NCBI GenBank assembly: GCA_964427595.1
Contig: CAYRUQ010000020.1
Coordinates: 1 to 21,417, forward strand
Source: Enterosoma sp964427595
Lineage (GTDB): Bacteria; Bacillota_I; Bacilli_A; RFN20; CAG-288
Direction of reading: 5' to 3'
Length of the DNA: 21,417 nucleotides
A program made the translations under genes and the position numbers. Of this stretch, positions 1 to 7,487 are shown piece by piece. Under the pieces are notes generated by a model, which saw only the letters and a list, made by a program, of their open reading frames with translations, was not told the origin of the DNA and did no database searches. How positions within the stretch are numbered: position 1 is the first letter of the stretch; each line of letters begins with the position of its first letter.

Positions 1-321
1 CAAGTAAGCTAAAAAGCACTACATTTTGATTAAAATTGGCGAAAGACAGGTTATATAGATGCAAATAATAATTTTATCTCGTACAGCAATCAAGGGACGA
101 ATTACACATTTGAAGCTAATAGTGAAAAAAGAGTCAATCTCAACCTAAGATATCTAAAGGAAGTTGACAATGTTCCGGTTAGTCCAGTTTGGCAAGAAAA
201 AAGAATATGTCTATTCAATTACGACAAGGGCGTAGAGGTCTACGACTTCAAAACCAAAACCAGCAGATTCATAAAAATAAAGGCCATAAGGAGTGTCCAC
301 TTCTTTAATCAAGATTTATGC
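1..321 (+). other. Coding-like stretch without a start codon
   Basis: The frame of the gene starting at 322 stays open upstream to position 34, after in-frame stops at 10-12 and 31-33. It reads like real protein (for example SPVWQEKRICLFNYDKG at 181-231). Between 34 and 321 there is no in-frame ATG, GTG, TTG or CTG. An ATG at 59 is in another frame and meets a stop after about 30 codons. The 5' part of the gene below is therefore probably lost, frameshifted or mis-sequenced. Positions 9-19 (CTAAAAAGCAC) also match a motif at 17700-17710. Confidence 0.5.
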
Positions 322-1017
322 ATGTTTTTTAAAGGAACCAAGGTCATCATGTTTGATTTCAAAGAATTCAGGATAGTAGAGGAGATAAATGTTTCAGATG
401 ATGGTAGGTCTGTCGTCCACAGTTCGAATGGCATTCTGATAGCTAATAATAAATCCATCACGTACCGACTCAACAGCGACCCGTTTCATCCCTATAAATT
501 CAAAGTCAAAAAGGAAATCCAGCTACCTCATGCATTTTCCTGCGACGACAAACAGGTCAATGTCTTGTGCAACTTTGGCAATTTTGGGGTGCCTGAGGAA
601 TTCGTCGAAATTGTTTTAAACCTTGCAAATCAAACATCTGAAATTACCGTTCTCCCTACCATGCCTAACTTTTTCAAACATCCTTCGAAGATATGGATTG
701 AATGGCTCGGAGAAAGAGAAGACACAACAAAAATAAACAACTGTGATTTGCACTACATTAGAAGAGAAGGCAAAGAAAACATAAGCATATTTTCATACTT
801 ATTGAACAAATACAATGTCTTCATAGCTATTCGTAATATTGATTTTGAAGTTTTTAAAAACGAATGCACAGATAAAGCCATAGTGGATGAATATATAAAA
901 ATGTCTGAGTGCCTTGCCACTATACCAAGTTGCTTTGCCGACTACAAAACTTGCAAAGAGAATCTCATGAACAGAACAAAGGCATTAGATGTTCTCATCT
1001 CAAACTATCTAAAATAA
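322..1017 (+). CDS. Hypothetical protein, probably 5'-truncated
   Basis: I do not recognise the family. The first available ATG gives 231 residues, but no ribosome binding site precedes it, and the same frame is open and protein-like back to position 34. The product is probably longer (up to about 327 codons) or the gene is a broken remnant. The N-terminal half alternates short hydrophobic strands with polar turns (VIMFDFKEFRIVEEI, GILIANNKSITYRLN). This resembles blades of a beta-propeller or another all-beta repeat protein; that is inference from pattern only. The C-terminal 60 residues look helical and carry three Cys. There is no signal peptide or membrane segment. It is followed 48 nt later by another unknown plus-strand gene. 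Confidence 0.55.
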   Translation: MFFKGTKVIMFDFKEFRIVEEINVSDDGRSVVHSSNGILIANNKSITYRLNSDPFHPYKFKVKKEIQLPHAFSCDDKQVNVLCNFGNFGVPEEFVEIVLNLANQTSEITVLPTMPNFFKHPSKIWIEWLGEREDTTKINNCDLHYIRREGKENISIFSYLLNKYNVFIAIRNIDFEVFKNECTDKAIVDEYIKMSECLATIPSCFADYKTCKENLMNRTKALDVLISNYLK

Positions 1018-1065
1018 TCGTTAGATCAGTTCAATCTCTTCCCATCAGTTCTTGGAGAGTAAGAT

Positions 1066-1674
1066 TTGCTACACAAAGAAATCGTTTGCATCAAGATGGT
1101 TTCAGAGAAGGAGAATATGTCAAAATCCATGAAAAAAGTGCAGAAAGTAGCACGACTTAAAGAAGCCGAAGTAGCTACTCATGAGGATAACGACCAGTAT
1201 TCATACGTTAATATACTTGAAGGTTCATATCTAGAGTTGAAAAGAAACGATGTCAACACTTTCATCTTACGATGCAATGAGTGTGGATTCTCTACCTTTG
1301 TCACGATGTTGAAAGAATTCTTGGCTAGTGGCAAGAGGTACATATGGTTGGATGATTTAAATGCTGGTGATTATTATGTCGACGAAACTGAATATCTTTT
1401 CGATGAATCCGATGTCAAGATAGACATCCTATTAGTTGATGGAGTTGGTCTTGCCGAATGCTCTCTTGCTCATTCGACATTGGGCGAAACAGATGACAAT
1501 AGAGATCTGTTATCTATTCGTTTATCAAAAGATAAACTGGATGACATGATCGAGCTAATTGATTGTGTCATTATTGACGGGCGTAATTCTAAGAGTTATT
1601 TCGGTACGAACAAAGGAGAAATGTTCACATTGCAATTTGTATTGACTAACAAAGATGCTGTAAGGAGTAAATAA
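1066..1674 (+). CDS. Hypothetical acidic protein, 202 aa
   Basis: Unrecognised family. The start chosen is TTG at 1066 because GGAGAG at 1054-1059 lies 6 nt upstream. In-frame ATGs at 1096, 1117 and 1129 are alternatives; AGAAGGAG at 1106-1113 sits too close to 1117 for ideal spacing. After a basic N-terminus (about residues 15-32) the protein is strongly acidic, with a CxxC pair (CNEC, about residues 67-70) and several hydrophobic strands (KIDILLVDG, MIELIDCVIIDG). It has no signal peptide or membrane segment. A small acidic cytosolic protein beside another orphan gene would suit an immunity-type or accessory role, but nothing in the sequence demonstrates this. A terminator-like hairpin follows within 10 nt. 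Confidence 0.65.
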   Translation: MLHKEIVCIKMVSEKENMSKSMKKVQKVARLKEAEVATHEDNDQYSYVNILEGSYLELKRNDVNTFILRCNECGFSTFVTMLKEFLASGKRYIWLDDLNAGDYYVDETEYLFDESDVKIDILLVDGVGLAECSLAHSTLGETDDNRDLLSIRLSKDKLDDMIELIDCVIIDGRNSKSYFGTNKGEMFTLQFVLTNKDAVRSK

Positions 1675-1680
1675 AATATA

Positions 1681-1724
1681 GACCGCTCGACCCTATTATC
1701 AACCATAGAATCAAGCGGTCTTTT
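1681..1724 (+). terminator. Probable rho-independent terminator
   Basis: GACCGCT (1681-1687) pairs with AGCGGTC (1714-1720). The pairing extends by two more bases after one mismatch, leaves a loop of about 20 nt, and is followed by TTTT. It begins 6 nt after the stop of the gene ending at 1674. The loop is longer than usual, so the call is probable rather than certain. Confidence 0.6.
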
Positions 1725-2171
1725 CGTATACTTTTGAGTTTGTAATCTTTAGCATGTTTATACTCAATCGGTTATATATTTTTCAGTCTTTTTATTATCA
1801 ATCCTAAACGAAATCCATTTAATAAGTTTAGATTCTAAAAGAGTGATAATAGGAATAATAACTGCTGTAACACTCAATCGATTCCTATAAAATTCATAGA
1901 GACTTACCGATATAAAGTAAGGTCAACTTGGTCAAATTTCTACTTTGTAATCTACATCAACCGAGAGTAAAAAAGGTCTCTAGACATAGTTAGTAACTGT
2001 ATCATAGAGACTTTTATTTTTGCTTTTTTTGGGTTCGAATTCCAGAACCCACTTCACAGGTGTGAATTATAAATTTCCATTTCAAGCGGTAGAAAGAGTG
2101 CATTTCTTTGAGGTTGTCAATTTTTGTTCTGCGACATAACGAGTATAAATATAAATTGGTAATTTGGGTAA
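1725..2171. other. Intergenic region with several hairpins
   Basis: No convincing gene on either strand. Visible structure: ATAGGAAT (1849-1856) pairs with ATTCCTAT (1881-1888), while GAGTG (1841-1845) pairs with CACTC (1871-1875), an interleaved pseudoknot-like order. A 12-bp direct repeat TCATAGAGACTT occurs at 1894-1905 and 2002-2013. A hairpin GGGTTC/GAACCC spans 2031-2050, and a dyad TTCAC-AGGT-GTGAA follows at about 2053-2066. The region separates the plus-strand orphan genes from the minus-strand tRNA operon. Confidence 0.5.
1976..2030 (+). terminator. Terminator-like hairpin
   Basis: GTCTCTA (1976-1982) pairs with TAGAGAC (2005-2011) and is followed by TTTTATTTTTGCTTTTTTT. It is 300 nt downstream of the nearest plus-strand gene, so either it ends an unannotated transcript or it is a remnant. 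Confidence 0.45.
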
Positions 2172-2208
2172 AAAAATAACCTACAATGCCGAGGCATTAT
2201 AGGCGTTA
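2172..2208 (-). terminator. Terminator of the tRNA operon
   Basis: On the minus strand a long hairpin (AATAAC, CCTA and AATGCC arms pairing across a very short GA loop, with small bulges) is followed by TTATTTTTTT. It starts about 9 nt after the CCA end of tRNA-Ala, exactly where a tRNA operon terminator belongs. Confidence 0.85.
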
Positions 2209-2216
2209 TTCTAAGA

Positions 2217-2292
2217 TGGTGGAGCTGAAGGGGATCGAACCCTCTACCCCCTGCTTGCAAAGCAGGTGCTCTCCCGGATGAGCTACAGCCCC
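2217..2292 (-). tRNA. tRNA-Ala (anticodon TGC)
   Basis: The minus strand folds as a complete tRNA. The acceptor stem is GGGGCTG/CAGCTCC and includes the G3:U70 wobble that identifies alanine tRNAs. The anticodon stem CCTGC/GCAGG holds TTTGCAA, anticodon TGC. The T-loop is TTCGATC, the discriminator is A, and CCA is encoded. It is last in the Asp-Gly-Ala operon. Confidence 0.96.
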
Positions 2293-2364
2293 AGATAAGA
2301 GCTTAAATAAGATAAAGCAGTGAGAGATTTTTTGCAATATGTAGAGCATAAAGCAAAAAAAATA

Positions 2365-2435
2365 AGCAGACGACGGGAATCGAACCCGCATACCAACCTT
2401 GGCAAGGTTGTGTTCTACCACTGAACTACGTCTGC
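2365..2435 (-). tRNA. tRNA-Gly (anticodon GCC)
   Basis: Acceptor stem GCAGACG/CGTCTGC, anticodon stem CAACC/GGTTG around TTGCCAA (anticodon GCC), T-arm CGGG-TTCGATT-CCCG. The discriminator is U, as usual for bacterial glycine tRNAs. CCA is not encoded: the acceptor is followed by TTATTTTTTTT, unlike the two neighbouring tRNAs. It lies 4 nt downstream of tRNA-Asp. Confidence 0.95.
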
Positions 2436-2439
2436 ATAA

Positions 2440-2515
2440 TGGCGGATCTAACGGGATTCGAACCCGTGGTCTTCTCCGTGACAGGGAGACGTGATAACCG
2501 CTACACTATAGATCC
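2440..2515 (-). tRNA. tRNA-Asp (anticodon GTC)
   Basis: Acceptor stem GGATCTA/TAGATCC, anticodon stem CTCCC/GGGAG (with the central C-G run) around the loop bearing GTC, T-arm ACGGG-TTCGAAT-CCCGT. Discriminator G and an encoded CCA are present. First gene of the minus-strand tRNA operon. Confidence 0.95.
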
Positions 2516-2536
2516 AAATTTTTAGAGCGCTCAATA

Positions 2537-2565
2537 ATTATCTCAAATCTCATTTCACACTTCAA
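2537..2565 (-). promoter_or_regulatory. Promoter of the tRNA operon
   Basis: On the minus strand, -35 TTGAAG (2560-2565) and -10 GATAAT (2537-2542) are separated by exactly 17 nt. The -10 lies 21 nt upstream of the mature 5' end of tRNA-Asp. Confidence 0.75.
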
Positions 2566-2588
2566 GTAAAAATTGATTTTTATCTACA

Positions 2589-2635
2589 TTTAATATATTT
2601 ATAACTTAGATTATAATATTTTCTTAATCTGGAGG
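2589..2635 (+). promoter_or_regulatory. Promoter and ribosome binding site of hpt
   Basis: A perfect -10 TATAAT lies at 2612-2617, with a weak -35 (TTTAAT) 17 nt upstream. GGAGG at 2631-2635 lies 7 nt before the ATG at 2643. This implies a very short leader. Confidence 0.6.
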
Positions 2636-2642
2636 CCTGCGT

Positions 2643-3218
2643 ATGGAAAAATTGATATTATCAGAAGATGAGATCACCAGGATTTGCTCCCGTTTAGGTA
2701 AAGAGATTGACGAAGACATCAAACAGCATTCAAATGGTATACCAGTCATTTTAGGAATCATGAATGGAGGCCTTCCTTTCATGTATGAACTCATCAAACA
2801 CATTGAAAGCCCGATTCTATTAGATACGATCAGAGTCTCTACATATCAAGGAATCACTCAGGATTCAGAAGTTAAAGTCTATAAAGAACCTGATCATAAT
2901 CTCAAAGGAAAAGATGTCTATATCGTTGAAGATATCATTGATACCGGACTGACGATGCATTTCTTAAGGGAATACATCACTAAGAATTACAAACCTGCTA
3001 ATTTAAAAGTCTGTACATTAATCAAAAGAACTAACTTCAAACAAGCTTTTGATGAGAAAGCTGATTTCATCGGTATCGAGACTGATGAACAAAGATATAT
3101 CGTCGGTTTTGGTTTTGATTACTATGGTCTTTTTAGAAATACACCTTATATCTTCGTTCCATCAATCAAAGATATCAAAGCTTGGAATGAAGCTTTGACT
3201 CAAGAAGATGAGAAGTGA
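2643..3218 (+). CDS. hpt: Hypoxanthine phosphoribosyltransferase
   Basis: Cytosolic purine-salvage enzyme that converts hypoxanthine (usually also guanine) and PRPP to IMP/GMP and pyrophosphate. At 191 residues it has the normal bacterial Hpt length. The PRPP-binding signature VYIVEDIIDTGLTM is at residues 92-105, the VILGIMNGG loop at 35-43, and the family C-terminal block YIVGFGFDYYGLFRNTPYI near 150-170. The ATG is fixed by GGAGG 7 nt upstream. It is monocistronic, divergent from the tRNA operon and convergent with glf. Its TGA stop directly touches the glf stop within a palindrome. Confidence 0.95.
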   Translation: MEKLILSEDEITRICSRLGKEIDEDIKQHSNGIPVILGIMNGGLPFMYELIKHIESPILLDTIRVSTYQGITQDSEVKVYKEPDHNLKGKDVYIVEDIIDTGLTMHFLREYITKNYKPANLKVCTLIKRTNFKQAFDEKADFIGIETDEQRYIVGFGFDYYGLFRNTPYIFVPSIKDIKAWNEALTQEDEK

Positions 3219-3227
3219 TCACTTCTC
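3210..3227. terminator. 18-bp perfect palindrome spanning two abutting stop codons
   Basis: GAGAAGTGATCACTTCTC is perfectly self-complementary. Its centre is the junction between the hpt stop (TGA, 3216-3218) and the glf stop (TGA on minus, 3219-3221), so both proteins end in Glu-Lys encoded by the same bases. The transcript could fold into a 7-bp stem with a GATC loop on either strand. No good U-tract follows on either side, so terminator function is uncertain. Confidence 0.5.
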
Positions 3228-4316
3228 TAATTTATTAAATAAATCGATAGCTTCTCTGATCGTATCGTCCATATCAAAATAACGATACTGACCCATTCTT
3301 CCACAGAAATAGACATCCTTTTCATCTTGAGACAATTTCAAATATTGTTGATACAAAGATGAATTTCTCTCATCGTTGATAGGATAGTAAGGTTCATCAC
3401 CTTCCTCATATTCTTTAGGATATTCTCTAGTTATATAAGTGACATCAGAAACAGCTCTAGTGAAGTGTTTATGTTCGATGATTCTTGTGAATGGTATCTC
3501 TTTTTCTGTGTAGTTGACGACCGCATTACCTTGATAATCAGAAATCTCTAATCTCTCGGTTTCAAATCTCAAAGTACGATAATTGAGTTTACCAAGTTGA
3601 CAATTGAAATAAAGATCAATAGCACCTGTATAGATGACCTTTTTAGCGAGTTTTCTTAACTCTTCTTTATGAAGGAGATAATCAGTATCAAGTCTCACTT
3701 CAATTCCAGAGAGCATCTTTTCTATCAGGGCGGTATATCCTTCTATCGGTATACCTTGATAGAAATCATTGAAGTAGTTGTTATCGTAAGTGAACCTACA
3801 GGGTAATCTTTTGATGATGGAAGGGTCAAGATCTAGACAGCTTCTTCCCCATTGTTTTTCAGTATAACCTTTGACTAATGTCTCATAGACATCTTTACCA
3901 ACTAGAGAGATAGCTTGTTCTTCTAAGTTGGTGATCTTAGTGATACCTGCTTCTTTCTTCTGTTCTTCTATTTTCTTTCTCGCTTCATCAGGAGTCTTAG
4001 TTTCCCAGAGAGCATAAAAAGTGTTCATATTGAAAGGGAGATGATACAACTTACCTTTATAATTAGCAAGTGGTTCATTGATAAAGTTGTTTAAAGAACA
4101 AAATCTAGTGAAGAAATCATAAACTTCTTTATCCGAAGTATGAAAGATATGAGCACCATAGAGATGGATGTCGATATCATCTTTTCTGATAGTAGCGATA
4201 TTACCGCCGACTTCACTTCTTTTTTCAATGACTAAGACATTCAAACCTTTATCTTTACAAAGACGAGCGAAACTAGCTCCGAATAATCCACTTCCGACAA
4301 TGAGGTAATCGTACAT
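3219..4316 (-). CDS. glf: UDP-galactopyranose mutase
   Basis: Flavoenzyme that interconverts UDP-galactopyranose and UDP-galactofuranose, the donor for galactofuranose-containing surface glycans. The 365 residues match the family. It starts with the FAD-binding Rossmann motif (YLIVGSGLFGASFA, residues 4-17) followed by VIEKRSEVGGN. It carries the characteristic YGAHIFHTS and EKQWGRSCLDLDPSIIKRLP blocks and ends with the FCGRMGQYRYFDMD block. AAAGGAG lies 6 nt before the ATG. It is the last gene of the minus-strand operon, 13 nt after cysS. No glycosyltransferase or galactan genes are nearby, so the final glycan is unknown. Confidence 0.95.
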   Translation of the reverse strand: MYDYLIVGSGLFGASFARLCKDKGLNVLVIEKRSEVGGNIATIRKDDIDIHLYGAHIFHTSDKEVYDFFTRFCSLNNFINEPLANYKGKLYHLPFNMNTFYALWETKTPDEARKKIEEQKKEAGITKITNLEEQAISLVGKDVYETLVKGYTEKQWGRSCLDLDPSIIKRLPCRFTYDNNYFNDFYQGIPIEGYTALIEKMLSGIEVRLDTDYLLHKEELRKLAKKVIYTGAIDLYFNCQLGKLNYRTLRFETERLEISDYQGNAVVNYTEKEIPFTRIIEHKHFTRAVSDVTYITREYPKEYEEGDEPYYPINDERNSSLYQQYLKLSQDEKDVYFCGRMGQYRYFDMDDTIREAIDLFNKLEK

Positions 4317-4329
4317 GTTGTTCTCCTTT

Positions 4330-5673
4330 TTAAAGAATACCGATCTCTAAAAGCTTCGCTCTATAGATATCACTCTTCTGATAGTCTTTTTCTTGTCTAG
4401 CTTCCTGATAGAGCTGATATACTTTCTTATCTTCGTCAGTCAGTTCTTTGATAGGAAGAGAGAAACCTAAGATGGAAAGAAGCTTTCTTAATGTGAAGAC
4501 TAAGATAGAGAGTCTCTCTCTTTCTTCTTTCTTCATGATAAGAGAGTTGATCTCTTTAACTTCTCTATCGATGACAGAGATGGCGTTAGCGACATTTAAG
4601 TCATGAGTTAGTGCACTCATGAATTCGTCATAATCTTTCTCATCTAAAGAGGTGGGTTTTAAATCTTCAAGAGAGAGTGTGTAATAAGCTTTTCTTAAAG
4701 TTGTGTAGTATTTGTAGATCTGTTTTTCAGATTGGATGAGACTCTCTTCTGAGTAGTTGACAGGTGCTCTATAGTGAGTCAGAAGGAAGAATAGTCTTAC
4801 TGCATTACCAGAATGTCTTTCTAAGACATCTTTAGCGATGGAAGAGTTTCCTAAAGATTTCGACATCTTGACTCCGTCAGTTAAAAGAAAACCGACATGC
4901 ATCCAGTAATTGGCGAGTTTCGTATTATGGGATGCCAGTGATTGAGCAATCTCATTTTCATGGTGAGGGAATTTGAGATCAAAACCACCACCATGGATAT
5001 CAATCAATGGCTTTTTAAAGACGGAGTTGACCATCACGACACACTCGGTATGCCAACCCGGTCTTCCTCTTCCTAGTATCGTGTCAAACTTGACTCCATC
5101 ATCATCAGTAAGTTTCCATAAAGCGAAGTCTAAAGGATCTTTTTTATAATCAGTGACTTCGACTCTTTTACCTGCTTCTAAGTCTTCGATCTTTTGATTA
5201 GAGAGATTTCCATAGCCGTTAACAGAAGAGACTGAGAAGTAGATATCATCGCCGGCTTGATAGGCGTTTCCTTTATCGATCAAATCCTTGATGAAAGAAG
5301 CCATTTTATCGATATATTCACTAGCTTTAGGATGATCGTATAAAGGGAGGATATTTAACTTCTCTAAGCAGTTTTCATAAGACTTGATATAAAACTCAGA
5401 GAGCTCTTTTTCACTCTTGTTCTCTTCCTTAGCTTCTTTGATGATCTTGTCATCAACATCAGTGTAATTAGAGACAAGTCTTACTTGATAACCACATTCT
5501 TGTAAAACTCTTGAAAGAAGGTCAAAAGTGACAGTCGGACGAAAGTTTCCGAGATGAACATGATTGTAGACAGTTGGACCACAATAATAGATATCGACTA
5601 TATCATGATCTAAAGGGATGAATTCCTTCATCTTGTCTTCATAGGTGTCATAAAGATAAATCTTTCGTTTCAT
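4330..5673 (-). CDS. cysS: Cysteine--tRNA ligase
   Basis: Class I aminoacyl-tRNA synthetase that activates cysteine and loads it on tRNA-Cys. The HIGH-type motif HVHLGN is at residues 38-43 and KMSKS at 269-273. By comparison with the E. coli enzyme, the zinc ligands are C31, C211 (GWHTEC), H237 and E241 (PHHENE). At 447 residues it is slightly shorter than the E. coli protein, with a compact C-terminal anticodon-binding region. Its ATG overlaps the stop of the upstream ABC gene by 4 nt (ATGA), which implies translational coupling; GGAG lies about 8 nt upstream. Pairing an essential synthetase with an exporter operon is a shared-transcript arrangement, not evidence of a common pathway. Confidence 0.96.
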   Translation of the reverse strand: MKRKIYLYDTYEDKMKEFIPLDHDIVDIYYCGPTVYNHVHLGNFRPTVTFDLLSRVLQECGYQVRLVSNYTDVDDKIIKEAKEENKSEKELSEFYIKSYENCLEKLNILPLYDHPKASEYIDKMASFIKDLIDKGNAYQAGDDIYFSVSSVNGYGNLSNQKIEDLEAGKRVEVTDYKKDPLDFALWKLTDDDGVKFDTILGRGRPGWHTECVVMVNSVFKKPLIDIHGGGFDLKFPHHENEIAQSLASHNTKLANYWMHVGFLLTDGVKMSKSLGNSSIAKDVLERHSGNAVRLFFLLTHYRAPVNYSEESLIQSEKQIYKYYTTLRKAYYTLSLEDLKPTSLDEKDYDEFMSALTHDLNVANAISVIDREVKEINSLIMKKEERERLSILVFTLRKLLSILGFSLPIKELTDEDKKVYQLYQEARQEKDYQKSDIYRAKLLEIGIL

Positions 5674-7487
5674 ATGTTTTTCTCCGATCTATAGCCAGTC
5701 TTTCTTTCAAGATTTTGAAGCCTATATAAATTATAATAAGTTCCTTTAAAACTTAGTAATTGAGAGTGATTTCCTCTTTCGATGATCTCACCTTTGGAGA
5801 CGACGAAGATGATATCAGCTTTCTTGATCGTCGCTAGTCTATGAGCGACGATGATCATAGTACCGATAGACTTCATCTTCTCTAAGTTATCTTGGATGAT
5901 CTTCTCTGTTTCAGTGTCGATATTAGCAGTAGCTTCATCAAGAAGGACGACAGAGGGATGATAGACAATCGTCCTCGCAAAAGAAATCAGTTGTTTTTGA
6001 CCAGATGAGAAGTTCTCTCCTCTTTCTGTCACTTTCTCTTGATAAGAGTCAGGAAGTTTTTCAATGAATGAGGAAGCAGCTGTGTATCTAGCAGCGTCTT
6101 CAATCTCTTCTTCAGAGATGGTTTTATCATCTAAAGATATATTAGAAGCGATAGTTCCAGAGAAGAGGAAGACATCTTGAAGCATCATACCGATATTTCT
6201 TCTCAAGGTTTCAATCTTGTAGTTTCTGATATCGATATCATCGATCAAAATCTCGCCACTATTAGCTTCATAAGTCCTTGAAATAAGAGAGATAATCGTT
6301 GATTTACCAGCTCCAGTAGCTCCGACAAAAGCAGCAGTTTCACCCGGATTGATGATGAAAGAGACATCCTTTAAGACATATTCATCTTTGACATAAGCGA
6401 AATAAACATGTCTAAACTCAATTTTTCCTTTAAACGAAGCAACATCGATAGCATCTTCTTTATCTTCGATCTCCGGTTTCATCTCGATGATAGCTTGTGT
6501 TCTCTCAGCTGAGGTGATGATTGATTGCAGTTGATTTAATAGCTGTGTGATTGTTTGAACCGGTGAGAAGAACTGAGTTGAATAAGAATAAAGAAGATTG
6601 AAATCACCAGTCGTCATCGTATTTCTATACATAGCAGGAATTCCGAAAGACATGATGACGATGACACAGCTCATCTGTAAGAGATACATCATCGGATAGA
6701 AGATAGCGAAGAGATTCTGACTCTTGAGGAAGCTGCTCTTGATCTCTTCGTTAGCTTTATCAAACTCTTTTTGTTTTCTCTCTTCTTTTCCGTATGTCTT
6801 AGTGACTTTGATACCTGAGAAACTCTCTGATAAGAAAGCGTTCATTTTAGAGACTGCCTTCTTCTCACTTCGATAATAAACCTTCGCTTTCTTTCTGAAG
6901 AAATAAGAGAGCAAGAAGACGATCGGTATATAAGCTAAATAGATGAAGCCGTATACACCGACTGCGCTAAATGAGACGATGATGATAGTTAAAAGACTAG
7001 CAAAAGCCTTCAAAGCCTGTGGTAAGACATCAGAGAAGAGAGATGATAGATTCTGAGTATCATTAGTCAGTCTCGTCACATAAGAACCGACTGGTAGCGC
7101 CTTTAGCTGACCTTGTGAGAAAGAGAGAACATGATCAAACAGGGAGTTTCTGATATCATAGACGACTTTCTGACCTAGTTTCTTCAGTTCTAAATTGAAG
7201 TAAAAAGTACCAAGAGAGGCTATTAACATCGCTGACATGTCTCCTAAGACTAAAGCGAGAACTAAAGTCACAGGATCATAAGAAGAGTCAGGATTCTCAA
7301 GGATGTTTAAGACATACTTTAAAACTAGAGGTTCGATATTAAAAAGACAGGTGCATAAAACAGAACCGATCAGGACGAAGATGAACTTCTTCAGATAAGG
7401 TCGGAAATAGAAGAAGAACTTCTTCAAGATGGCCATATCTTTGAAGGAGTGCTGTTTGAATTCCAATTCTTCCTGGAAATCAACCAT
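5670..7487 (-). CDS. ABC exporter subunit with canonical Walker B (heterodimer partner 2)
   Basis: Half-transporter of the multidrug/lipid exporter type: an N-terminal six-helix membrane domain (about residues 35-330) fused to a C-terminal ATPase domain. Walker A is GATGAGKST (389-397), Q-loop MLQD, Walker B VVLLDE with catalytic Glu518, and switch His549. The signature is FSSGQ (493-497) instead of LSGGQ. This degenerate signature complements the Asp-type Walker B of the 608-residue partner encoded just upstream, as in TM287/288- and BmrCD-like exporters. It overlaps the partner by 8 nt, with AAGGAGG inside the partner's last codons. The substrate cannot be read from the sequence. The degenerate signature, the Glu/Asp split and the overlap all argue for an obligate heterodimer. 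Confidence 0.92.
   Translation of the reverse strand: MVDFQEELEFKQHSFKDMAILKKFFFYFRPYLKKFIFVLIGSVLCTCLFNIEPLVLKYVLNILENPDSSYDPVTLVLALVLGDMSAMLIASLGTFYFNLELKKLGQKVVYDIRNSLFDHVLSFSQGQLKALPVGSYVTRLTNDTQNLSSLFSDVLPQALKAFASLLTIIIVSFSAVGVYGFIYLAYIPIVFLLSYFFRKKAKVYYRSEKKAVSKMNAFLSESFSGIKVTKTYGKEERKQKEFDKANEEIKSSFLKSQNLFAIFYPMMYLLQMSCVIVIMSFGIPAMYRNTMTTGDFNLLYSYSTQFFSPVQTITQLLNQLQSIITSAERTQAIIEMKPEIEDKEDAIDVASFKGKIEFRHVYFAYVKDEYVLKDVSFIINPGETAAFVGATGAGKSTIISLISRTYEANSGEILIDDIDIRNYKIETLRRNIGMMLQDVFLFSGTIASNISLDDKTISEEEIEDAARYTAASSFIEKLPDSYQEKVTERGENFSSGQKQLISFARTIVYHPSVVLLDEATANIDTETEKIIQDNLEKMKSIGTMIIVAHRLATIKKADIIFVVSKGEIIERGNHSQLLSFKGTYYNLYRLQNLERKTGYRSEKNI

Noticed and set aside
909..1160. 83-residue plus-strand open frame
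   Set aside because: It overlaps the ends of two other frames, has no ribosome binding site and an unnatural composition.
2206..2421. 71-residue minus-strand open frame
   Set aside because: It runs through tRNA-Ala and into tRNA-Gly, so it is not a protein gene.
5671..5720. T-box leader for cysS
   Set aside because: cysS starts inside the stop of the upstream ABC gene, leaving no room for a leader; no T-box sequence was seen in front of rimO either.
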